A DNA stretch of 64,000 bases, taken from the NCBI GenBank assembly GCA_021234155.1, contig JAJEKV010000105.1:1772494-1836493 (forward strand). Reading direction: 5' to 3'. Of the stretch, positions 46,346 to 55,449 are shown piece after piece. The notes under the pieces are model-generated. The model made no database searches and had not been told where the DNA came from. It was given only the letters and a program-made list of their open reading frames with translations. Made by a program: the position numbers and the translations under genes. How positions within the stretch are numbered: the first letter of the stretch is position 1; every line of letters starts with the position of its first letter. The DNA comes from Isoetes taiwanensis (taxonomy: Eukaryota; Streptophyta; Lycopodiopsida; Isoetales; Isoetaceae).

Positions 46346-46998
46346 TCTAGAATGGGACTCGTGATGAAACCAACAAACCGCCCGACTTAGACTTGCTTCT
46401 CATTCATCTCAGCAGATTTTCTACAATGGTGGATAGTGGGTAGCCGCACACGCGAACTACCCATAAAAATAAAGGGAAAATCCAATTATATCATTTGGAC
46501 CCCAACAAAATACAATGCTAATAGAGACCTGGTGTGTACCGTAGAAAGCTTATCACCGGATTAAAAACCCCGCCCTTCGTGCGTTTTCGAGGAAAAACCC
46601 TAGTGATAAGCCTTCGCAAGGGGGGCTTAGACAAACGAAGGCAAAAAAATCGCTCCCAAAACCCACTAATGGAAAAGTCGAAACAGATGCCACTCGCTAA
46701 CCCAGACCGCACATCACCAACAAAAACAACAAGACAAACCAAACCTCCCGAGTGGAGGGTTGATTCTGTAGCGTTAATGCCGATAAAAATACAATAACAA
46801 AGAAGGGGAGGGTGGGTTCAAAGAGAATAAGGTAATCGGGCCGAGAGAGAAGAGGAAGCTACCGATGAGAAGTCGAAGCGTAAACGCCTAAAATAGCTTA
46901 ACTCCCCAACCGTAATCCGCATGCGCCGCCCACATGCATGCAAAACATGCATGCTCGTCCCATTCTAGAATGGCGATCCGATGTCCGGATCGATGGGA
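46346..46998 (+). mobile_element. Helitron-like insertion inside copia pol
   Basis: The 653-bp element starts TTCTAGAATGGGACTCGTGA, has the inverted counterpart CTCGTCCCATTCTAGAA at 46954-46970, and ends with the palindrome CGATCCGATGTCCGGATCG and ATGGGA. Removing it joins ...GATGAAA and TCAGCGCTAGTGAT into an open frame (NDE-ISASDDDDENP), so the insertion made no target duplication and lies between A and T. This is the strongest evidence that the family transposes like Helitrons. The palindromic module is at 46545-46610. Confidence 0.8.
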
Positions 46999-48790
46999 TC
47001 AGCGCTAGTGATGATGATGATGAGAATCCTAACAAAAATAATACAAGGAAACATTGAAGCAAATGACCTCAACCGCGGAGGGTGAACAAGAGGGAATTAA
47101 TGTAATCAAGCAGAAAAAGAATGACAGAGGCGTAGAGACTAAAAAAAGAACTTGCACAAGGAATTGAAATTTATGAGCATGGGAGAGAGACTCGATGGAA
47201 AGAGTAAAAGATTGAGGCTTTAGAAGAAGTGATTCCTCACTTGATGACAGCAATGGAAAGTGACCTGCCACAAACATATGAAGAGGCCATGACTAGCAAA
47301 GATTGCAAACACTGGCAGATTGCAATGGATGAGGAAATGACAGCATTCAAGAGAACTGAAACCTTTGAGATAGTAGACAGGCCTGAAAATAAAAATATTG
47401 TAGGAAATAAGTGGATTTATAAGATCAAGGAACTTCCTGATGGAGCAAAGAAATATAAGGCCGGACTTGTAGCTCAAGGGTTCACACAAAGAAAAGGGGA
47501 TTGATTATAACGATTACTTATTCTCCCTATTGTGAAGATGTCAAGCATAAGAATGATGCTAGCATTAGCAAATATAATGGATTTGGAGGTTCACCATATG
47601 GATGTTAGTAACCGCATTTTTAAATGCGTAACTAGAAGAAGAGATCTACATGAGACCTCCTTTGGGATTTGAAGTTAAAGAAGGGAAAATTTGGAAACTA
47701 AAGAGGGCGCCTATGGGCTTAAAACAATCACCCGTGGCCCGGTATTCATGTATGGACAAATATTTGGTGATCAAGGATTCATGAAATTAAATGGTGATGG
47801 AAACTTATATGTTTACAAACAACATGAGCAGTTTTGTCTTATTGCATTGTATGTGGACGACATGTAATGTTCTCTAATAACTGACTGTTTGAAAATTTGC
47901 AAAGGGTTGCTTTAAGTCCGATTTAAAAAATGATGATCTAGGAGAGTTGAAAAAAGTTCTTGGGAATTAGAGTAACCAGAAATAGAGAAGAGAAAACCAT
48001 GAGTTTAAGTCAGCCGATTATGTGCAAGGTGTACTTGAAAGGTTTAAAATGACGAATACAATGTAGCAAGTACTCCCTTTGGCACCGTGTCACGGGATAA
48101 GTCAAAAGATGTGCCCCGCAAATAAAAAAAAAGAAATTGAACAGATGAAAAGGACCCCGCATTTAAGGTTGATTGATGTCTCTTGCATTTGGTCGGAGCA
48201 ACAAGACGTATGACATAGCCTTTTTGTTAATTTGTTAAGTAGATACAACAACAACCCGTGGAGGCAACATTGGACACCGCCAAACGATTTTGAGGTATCT
48301 AAAAGGGACAATAAATCATGGAATAAATTTCGAGATAAAGGATGCAATCTTGATGCTTTTGCGATGCAGATTGGGGGAGATGATCAAAGGCATTCAACTT
48401 CAAAGTTATATAGTAATGCTTGGTGGAAATCCAATAAGTGGAAATGCAAAAAGCAAAGTACAGTGGCATTGTCAAGCCGCAGAGGGTCGAAAGTACTCCG
48501 CCATAACTTTGGCATCAAAAGAAATAATTTGGATACCTGAGATTACTTGAGGAAGTTGGAGTAAAAAGTCGAGCCAACCACATTATGGTCCGATAGTACC
48601 AGTGGGATTGCTATGACACAAAACCCTGTGCTTCATGAACGATCAAAACATATTGAGTTGAAACAACATTTTATCAGAGAAATGGTTCAGAAAAAGCTCA
48701 TAGCAGTAAGATATATCCCAACAGAAAATCAAGTTGCGATATACTCACTAAAGCTCTCGTGAGAACCAAGGTTTGTTATGCTGAAGGAGG
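46999..48790 (+). pseudogene. Copia reverse transcriptase and RNase H
   Basis: The RVT_2 domain begins at 47229-47504 (HWQIAMDEEMTAFKRTETFE, KWIYKIKELPDGAKKYKAGL). It continues in broken frames: EEEIYMRPPLGFEV (47630-47675), a K..YGLKQSP block (47700-47740), and the catalytic YVDDM at about 47848-47862. RNase H signatures include RYLKGTINHGI (48296-48328), STS and LGGNPIS, and SKHIELKQHFIREMV (48645-48690), with an ADILTKA-like end near 48735-48760. Frame breaks include a CTGG site at the invariant Trp codon of PRAWY, here CCGG. Confidence 0.9.
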
Positions 48791-49001
48791 TTATGAGGAT
48801 TCAAAGTTCTAGAGGTAGTAAATACGGTTGTAAAGCTTAAAGTAACCGACCCGACATATTCATGTTTCGGTGAAAATAATACGATTTATACGGACTCAAA
48901 GAAATACGGGGGCCAGGTGCATAAAGAAATCTAACGATATATTTATTCTCCCGAAGAAGTAACACGTATACATGCTCAAAGAAATTGGACAGATATATTC
49001 A

Positions 49002-49013
49002 ATGATGGGGAAG
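49002..49013 (+). other. Polypurine tract
   Basis: ATGATGGGGAAG directly precedes the 3' LTR and is the expected primer for plus-strand DNA synthesis. Confidence 0.7.
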
Positions 49014-49461
49014 TGAAGAGTATTGACATGATGATGAGTTCATTGAATATAGTTGAGGTTGATTAAATGATATTGCAATGGTCTTATGAACTACTAAGAT
49101 TATTTCCAATGGTCAGATGCAATATTGAAAGTTATTTATAGTTAGACCTAAGACCTAGCTCGGTGAACAGTGTTCCCGGCCAGGTGCTTTCAAACCCAGA
49201 GATCTAGCTGCCGACCTCATAAATCAAAGGGTAAGATTAATGGATTGCCGGAATGCGGTGATCCAGAAGCAAATTTAACCAGAAGCATATCTTGTACAGA
49301 TATATAGTTTGATCGTAATAGTGAACTGAAGTTTCGATGTTTGTCTTTGATATTTTCTTCGATGCTATTTGATTATTATCTGTATTTGAGATTGTGTGTG
49401 ACATTGGCTTTTTAACAAGTGTGGTTGTATAGGTTAAAGTGATAGAGAGAATCATCTAACA
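49014..49461 (+). repeat. Copia 3' LTR
   Basis: Matches 43512-43957 with about six local differences. It ends TCTAACA and is followed by ATTAG. Confidence 0.95.
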
Positions 49462-49715
49462 ATTAGGGACTTAAGTTAGATAAAGGGAAACAATGGACCT
49501 TTCTTAAAGGGACCTGCATCGAAGGTGGGGACAATATCAATTAAGTAGTAGCTTTGTTCTGCGATCAGGGACCATAAGAACTAGCTGATTCTTAGCCTGA
49601 ATTACCTGCCGCTTCCAGATAACAGGAAATATGAATTGATAATTTGCCATTACCAATAGCTTCGCCAAATTTCCCAATTCTTAGCATCGATTAACCGGAT
49701 TGGGTGGTGAACTAC
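49462..49715 (+). repeat. Segmental duplication copy 2, right part
   Basis: Starts with the right target copy ATTAG, then continues the sequence that runs uninterrupted at about 42166-42480 (ACGGACCTTT..., GAATTG.TAATTTGCCATT, GGTGAACTACCAT). Confidence 0.78.
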
Positions 49716-49867
49716 CATTGAATCATTATTATGGTGACGCCCAAAGACAAGATATGGTTCCGGGGCGATCGATATTGATTTTGCACACGCCGCATTACCG
49801 CCATCCCGATTGACGTGTACGCCGACGTGTAGCCAAGCAAGTAGCACCCTAGGGGGCAACTTGCAAG
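49716..49867. other. Spacer before the LTR-like region
   Basis: No gene. It contains TAGGGGGCAACTTGCAAG, also seen near 33400. Confidence 0.3.
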
Positions 49868-51324
49868 TGTGTACACATTTAATTATGTGCACATTTACCC
49901 ATGTGTACACATTTACCCATTTGTACACATTTATCCATGTGGACACTTTATGCCACTTAGTTAATAAAGGTAAGTGGACCACACCATTTATCCCACATGC
50001 TCAAAGGGATAATGGGAAACCCTAGCCCTAACCCTTAGTCTATAAGTATAGGAAATCCTAACTTTCTATTTTCGTCCACAACCTTCTAGAACTCTGTTTT
50101 GCTTGATCCAAGAGCCCATCTCGCCTCCCAAAGTCTGTCTGAGCAGCCTAGCTCAGCAGCTTCCCTTTCTAGCTTCATCTTCGAGTAGATCTCAGAGCAT
50201 GGATGCGCTCAGCAGGAGGAGCAAGCCAAGGATGGGGGTATTTTGTCAATTCAATAGTCTAATCCGCCTCCCAGACATAGAATAAGTAGGTTTAGCCTAT
50301 TGAATTGCCCATAGCAGCCATCTAGATCTCTAGATACCAAACCATAACTAAAGAACCTAACTCTGTGATTTAGATTAAATCTCATTCTTTAGTTCTTCTA
50401 TGATATGTATGTGATAATGATCTCTGTGGACTCATTGTATTGGGAAGGGGGGTAGAGGCCTTAAAAGCCTAGTAGTATGATGCTCCTAGCCAACCCTCTT
50501 TAATGCACTATTAAATTCGGCCTGTGTACAAGATCCACATCTAGTTGTGGGTGAAAGGGCCAGACTGGCTTACAAGGAGGTTCATGTCCTGACTCATGAT
50601 CAGTTAGTAAAGCCTATCGGGGACTATTGTGCACTAGACCTAATGCTCAGCCACTGCGTGAGGGCTTTGCATGGGTTCGACACTCTTGGGGTGGTGGACA
50701 CCTTCCATGGAGTTCAAGTCGAGTACGGGCAGTGGCCCTCTAGTCACCTTGAGTCAGCATGCCAATCTCTGGAGGGAGTGATCCCTACCTGCCCCATCGG
50801 GACTGGGGAGATGCAACCCAGGAATAGCCCTTTGGCTATGCACCCGGAGGGCTACAGTCGGGTCCCAACACTTTTCAACCTACTCTGCAAAGTGTGCACA
50901 GGAGGGGCAGATGGAGTGGACTACCCTAAACCATGCTCTTATGCCAGCCAAATCCATTTGCCATGAATTCTGTCTGCAATGACTTCTGGAGACCCAAGCC
51001 GTCAGTCATCCCCGTTGAGTCTGAGCCTTGGGTAGGATCTCCATATGTGATGTGTTGATCTTTGTCTATGCAGATATGTGGAGGGCCATCCTTCGGGATG
51101 GTCATGTGATGTTGATGTTGTATACTGACATGTATGTTTACGTTTCCGCAGCTAGGTAAGCCCTAAAGGGAGACAGGGTAAAATGACCCCTTCATTCTTC
51201 CCACTGGAACTCATCAAGGTTGCAGTGATATGTGGAGGGCCCTGTATTAGTATGGAGCTGGTATGGGGGATGAACTCCTGTTTGTATACGGTGAGAGCAC
51301 CGTATACGAGTAGGAGACGTCACA
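49868..51324 (+). repeat. Probable 5' LTR of a second retrotransposon
   Basis: The right end is fixed by the sequence: GTCACA, one base, then a tRNA-iMet primer site. The left end is a guess at TGTGTACACA. Within it are five related copies of GTACACATTTA(C/T)CCAT (49868-49945), teloboxes (AAACCCTAGCCCTAACCC, 50018-50035), a TATA-like CTATAAGTATAGG (50040) and a 139-codon open frame at 50547-50966 without recognised domains. No second LTR lies in the window, so the length is unconfirmed. Confidence 0.5.
51284..51307 (+). other. Perfect hairpin just upstream of the primer site
   Basis: GTATACGGTG, loop AGAG, CACCGTATAC. A 10-bp perfect stem ends 18 bases before the primer site, at the U5 end of the LTR-like region. 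Confidence 0.85.
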
Positions 51325-51325
51325 G

Positions 51326-51337
51326 TGGTATCAGAGC
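51326..51337 (+). other. Primer binding site, tRNA-iMet
   Basis: TGGTATCAGAGC, identical to the copia primer site and likewise one base after a CA dinucleotide. Confidence 0.85.
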
Positions 51338-51533
51338 AATGTTCTTGGTGACCAAGAGCAAAGCACTGACCATGCTCCCAGTAGTACTAACTTAGTAGGA
51401 TTCTCAAACCTCAAAAAAGTGGGAAATTTTTTTTTCTCATTTTTGTAGTTATGCTAAGCTAGTAACACTTAAAAGAACTGAAAACTAAGAAAACTAAAAA
51501 GTTGATCTAAATTTTGACCTAAGGCAGGAATGT

Positions 51534-51596
51534 CTCACAGTATGCGCCAGAGCACAAACCTAAAATTTAGGATAAGCCCTGGGCGCACACCGTGAG
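51534..51596 (+). repeat. Palindrome H1 (CTCAC..GTGAG type)
   Basis: The left arm CTCACAGTATGCGCC and right arm GGGCGCACACCGTGAG are 63 bases end to end. The loop has an internal AAATTT palindrome. It is the first of four related units. Confidence 0.85.
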
Positions 51597-51745
51597 TCAC
51601 TGGCCATAATCACCTTGAAACATGATGAATTTTAACAAGGTAATATGCTAGATCGAGTTTTAAGGTAAGAATTAGATAGATTTGTATGTTACACCCCTAA
51701 GAATATGCCTAGAAATCATATAATTTAGTCTAAAATGCAAAATGT

Positions 51746-51804
51746 CTCACGGTATGCGCCAGAGCCTTGATCTGAATATTAATTCGGGCCCCTAGCGCAC
51801 TGAG
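51746..51804 (+). repeat. Palindrome H2
   Basis: The left arm is CTCACGGTATGCGCCAG; the right arm AGCGCACTGAG is shortened by a few bases. It starts 212 bases after H1. Confidence 0.75.
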
Positions 51805-51963
51805 TCAAATTGTTTAGAAAACTCTGAAGTAAGTATATGTTTTAGGTTAATAGGTGCTTTGACAGAAAAAAAAAGTAACTTAGAATTTGACCTCCGCTTA
51901 GAAAAATTGCTCCGCTTTTTGAGGCGATTTTTTGTTTTCCTCGGACATTGACGGACGTAAGAC

Positions 51964-53258
51964 ATGGCGCACACCAAAGAGACTGCTCGGGTTCCTCGAG
52001 GAGGTGAAACAGCCAGCGCCCAAGTGCAGCAGATGCTTCGGGAGCGTCTTCTCGCGGGAGGAGGCCAGTCTTCATCAGGTGGGGAGACCACTTCAGAGGA
52101 GCAAAGATTTGGCGGTGGATCCGTAGGGGATCGAGAGGAAAAGCTAACCAACACCATCGACTGTGAGCTAGGACGGAGGAGCAGAGGTGCATTCAAAGAC
52201 CCTCAACGGAAGTACTCGAGGAAATTGAAGGGGATTAATTAAATCCAACGAAGTCGCCGAGCAGATGGAGAAGGAGAAACAAGAAAAGGCAGAGCAAGAG
52301 CGGGAGGCCAAGGCACAGGAAGAGCAAAGGGAGCCCACCCCCGAGCCGACTGAGGAAGAACAGCTTGAAGCCTGGATCAAGATGCATGAGGTGAAGGAAC
52401 AAATAAGCAGGAGAAGAAAAAAAGGGTGGAAGAAGAGGAAGAGAGAAGAAAAGGAGGTCAAAGAGGCAGAAAGAAAAGAAGAAGGCAAGGGCAAAGCCGT
52501 GGAGGAGCCCAAGAGGAGGGTGAAGAAGACCCCGAACGTGAAGGTCGTCATCAAGGAACGGCCAGCTGACCAGCCCCCAACCTCCGATGACTCAGACGAC
52601 GAGGATTTCAACCCTAACCAAGAAGGAGGGAGCTCCTCCAAGCCCCCAAGTGATGAGCTTGACAGACCAGAGCGGTGCGTAGCAGATCGCCAGGGCGCAG
52701 ATACCCCCCCGCCCCTATCCAACTTGGGAGAAAGATAAGGACCCCAAGAAGCCGCCCCGACCCGAGAATCATACGTGGTAGACCATCTTAGGGTCTACCA
52801 GAAGAAGTTGAAGGCACATCATGAGTTCATGAAGAAGTGGGAGGCTTACAACTCCTACTATCAGGCGAACAAGGTCACTTTTGTTGCAGGAGGACGGCCG
52901 TCAAAGAAGCAGACTCTGAGGCCACCTCCTGAGAAGCCCATTCCCCCAAAGAAGCCAATCAAAAGGAAATCCAATTCGGTGAATCGAAAGCAATCAGCAG
53001 ATCCGACACTTCCAGAGAAGCTATGGCTTCCTAATACCCCGTGCACCGTTCGCCAGGCTGGTGAAGGAAGTTGTGCAAGAGTTCGACACCAGCATGAGGG
53101 TAACAGGCGAGATGCTGCTAGCCTTACAAGAAGTAGCCGAGCAAAAGCTAGTGCAGCATTTTGAAGACTCAACAGCATGCACTGTACACGCCAAGAGGGT
53201 GACTCTCATGAAGAAAGACATGCACCTGGCTAGTCACATTAAAGGGGAACCTCATTAA
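51964..53258 (+). CDS. Histone H3-like protein with long charged insert (frame-disrupted)
   Basis: The ATG is at 51964, 626 bases after the primer site. Residues 1-14 read MAHTKETARVPRGG, close to the H3 tail MARTKQTARKSTGG: T3, K4, T6, A7 and R8 are kept, K9 and S10 are lost. A region of about 300 residues follows, rich in Glu, Lys, Arg and Pro, probably coiled or disordered (EKEKQEKAEQEREAKAQEEQ; acidic DDSDDEDFNP). The C-terminal 70 residues (53046-53258) are an H3 histone fold: APFARLVKEVVQEF, FDTSMR loop 1, ALQEVAEQKLVQHFED (alpha 2), ACTVHAKRVTLMKKD (Cys110 and His113 equivalents kept), then MHLASHIKGE and a stop. Loop 1 has the canonical H3 length, unlike CENH3. The frame shifts near 52243, about 52738 and about 53040, by decay or sequence error. 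Four palindromes flank it, two on each side. Position after the primer site suggests a retrotransposon-borne gene; a captured or co-opted H3 is the alternative. Confidence 0.8.
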
Positions 53259-53401
53259 CTTTGTAAATAATAAATTTTGTGAATACAAAGTGTTTTGAGT
53301 AAATTATAAGTGTATAATTGTTGTCAATTAGGTTGAATTAGCAATAATTGCCTTTTGTTTTAGTCAAATCGGACATTTCAAGGCCAAATAGTGAGGAATG
53401 T

Positions 53402-53464
53402 CTCACGGTGTGCGCCAGGACCCAAAACTAAACTTTGGTTTGGCCTCCCAGCGCACACCGTGAG
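53402..53464 (+). repeat. Palindrome H3 unit, perfect stem
   Basis: CTCACGGTGTGCGC and GCGCACACCGTGAG pair perfectly over 14 bp, 63 bases end to end. It lies 143 bases after the stop of the histone-like ORF. Confidence 0.9.
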
Positions 53465-53604
53465 TCTTTCACACCGAAACTAGCCCTAAACATCTCCAAA
53501 TCGGCCAAGTAAGAGGTCAATCTTATATATCTCGGCGAGATAATCATGTTTTGACCCTTAGTTCATCTTGTTTGGACAAGTCTTGACCAAATTGGGCCAA
53601 ATGT

Positions 53605-53667
53605 CTCACAGTATACGCCAGGACCTCATCCTAAACTTTAGCTTGGCCTTCCAGCGCACGTCGTGAG
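53605..53667 (+). repeat. Palindrome H4 unit
   Basis: The left arm is CTCACAGTATACGCCAGGA, the right arm CCAGCGCACGTCGTGAG, 63 bases, starting 203 bases after the previous unit. The loop shares CTAAACTTT..TTGGCCT with it. Confidence 0.82.
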
Positions 53668-55400
53668 ACCTTTCAGCAATTTCTCTAGCATGCCACATCC
53701 AATTGACCTCAAGTTTGTTGCAATAGGTTCATTAGATAGTCCTATTCATGCTCAAACCCTTAAATTAGCTTTCCAATCCCCGTCATCATCCTACAAGTTT
53801 GCTCCCGACTTTTAGGCGATCTTTCAGCTCCCTTAGGCGCTTCAGCAACTGTTTGTTAGTCCAATCCCCTCAAGATCCATGGCAACTGCAGACTTTAGGC
53901 GATGGTACAAATACAAGTGCTCATGTAGCTAAGGCTAATGTCAATTCCATTTTCTAGATTTTCCAGAAGGAGATAGATGTCCAAGCCACTCTGCAGGGTC
54001 AGGCTAGGGGTAGGACCGCCCTTAGTAGCTCCCCTCCCCCTTGCACCGGATATTTTGTCCCCAGTGCAGTCCCTCCAAGCAGCCTTAGGTGTCTGTCCCC
54101 AACATTGCCAAATATCGACCAATAAAGCTGCTGGGTTGCTGATTACATGGTCTTGACCGCCATTAGGACCAAGTATTTCTCCTACACCCATTTGCCCTAG
54201 CCATCTTTCTTCCCACCATGCCCGTAACCCAATCGGGGAAACCTCCATCCTTGCCATGAACATAGACCCCTTAGCCTCCTCAGCAGAAGGTCCGCTCCTA
54301 TTGCAGTATCAAGCGGAGCAAGAAGAAAGAGCGAAGACGTTATCGACTCGATGATTTAAGACTACGCCGAGCTCGACCCATAACAAGAGCTGGCATTCAG
54401 CGAAAGGTGGCACCAATTCTCGAACAGGACCGGCAGACCCTCAGGATCGCTCCCCCGCTCGGGCTAGGCATTATAAGCCTAGCCCCCATCATCATCATCA
54501 ACAGCCGAGTACCTCGCTCCTAAGTGACATCCTTTAACCTCCCCGAATGCGCGAGGAGAGTACCGAGCTTTGACGAAGTTGTCGATCTTCGCGGCAACAA
54601 CCGCATCCCTAGATGACTTCATCACCGAGGCTTCCCGGACTTCCCAATTCAGTGAGAGAAGCCGACACCTACCGCAAAGGAGTCGACTTCGGATATCCAG
54701 CGCATACAACAAGATCCCAAGCAAAATGATGGAAGCTTCGGGATTCGCTTCGCCCGAAGAAGAATTTTACGCCATCCAAGAATGGATGGGGATCCGCGGG
54801 CAAGACCACAAACATTTTGATGCCGAAGTTCTTCGACACCAGCTCCCCCAGAGAGAAGAGGCTAAATCGACTGAGGCTTAATCACATCGCGACTGGGACT
54901 TTGCAAGACCTCACGAGATTGACGCCAACTTAATATGCTGGGAAGACATAGAGCCGGCGCACCGACGTATCTAAATCAGCAAGCCAGCGGGGACAGGTCA
55001 CTAAGGTATTATCTTCCCTCACCGATGGATCTAAGGATAGCCATCATACACCGCAAGTTCAGCCCAAGGGCGCAGGAAGGAGTGTTCATGCTCATCGCAC
55101 TCGTGCTTTGGTAGGCATGCTCTCGACTACTCCCAACAGCTTGACCATGTCATCCTAGTCAAGAGAACGATGGCACTTGACATCTTCAACTTCGCCGCCG
55201 CACCATACCGACGCAACGGTGGAAGACTAGCAAAGGACTGACCGACCTATACTTCCCGACGCAGGTAGAAGACTTGGTGCAAGCCTTGCAGGGCGGGTCA
55301 TCAACGAACATCCTCAGGAACTTGGGATGCTCGGTAGGAACGACCCAAGTTAAGAAGTTTCTTCAGGATAACCCATCCTATCGGCGATTCCAAGAATAGT
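53668..55400 (+). pseudogene. Degenerate second ORF of the same element (unknown)
   Basis: The region is coding-like (GC-rich against its surroundings) with broken frames. The best segment is 54570-54881, which continues in the same frame past a stop (SHRDWDFARPHEIDANLIC, DHVILVKRTMALDIFNFAAA at 55143). After one more shift it reaches YFPTQVEDLVQALQGGSSTN and FLQDNPSYRRFQE with a stop at about 55400. I do not recognise a domain. A gag-like or 'plant transposon protein' role would fit its place behind the H3-like ORF, but this is inference. No protease, integrase or RT follows, so the element is non-autonomous or truncated at 55425. Confidence 0.4.
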
Positions 55401-55449
55401 TAGACTCTTGATCCCAGAGGCATTAAGTCGTATTTAATTAAAGTGGGAC

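Larger units (their letters stand above)
43512..49461 (+). mobile_element. Ty1/copia LTR retrotransposon
   Basis: The complete element is 5950 bp including a later 653-bp insertion. The LTRs are 446 and 448 bp, both beginning TGAAGAG and ending TCTAACA, and are flanked by the 5-bp direct repeat ATTAG (43507-43511 and 49462-49466). A primer site for initiator tRNA-Met follows the 5' LTR and a purine tract precedes the 3' LTR. Internal order is gag, protease, integrase, reverse transcriptase, RNase H, which defines Ty1/copia. The LTRs differ at only about six places, indicating a recent insertion, yet the coding part has many frame breaks; some may be sequence errors. Confidence 0.95.

Noticed and set aside
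46346-46998. Simple MITE explanation for the TTCTAGAATGGGAC elements
   Set aside because: The inverted repeat is set back from the 3' end behind a hairpin, there is no target duplication at the copia site, and head-to-tail joins occur. These fit rolling-circle elements better, although an autonomous partner was not seen.
52168-52722. Ser-rich 184-codon minus-strand ORF
   Set aside because: It is the antisense shadow of the Glu/Lys-rich middle of the H3-like ORF.
53046-53258. Centromeric H3 (CENH3) identity for the histone fold
   Set aside because: Loop 1 (FDTSMR) has the length of canonical H3, without the extra residues typical of plant CENH3. MKKD in place of MPKD alone is not enough.
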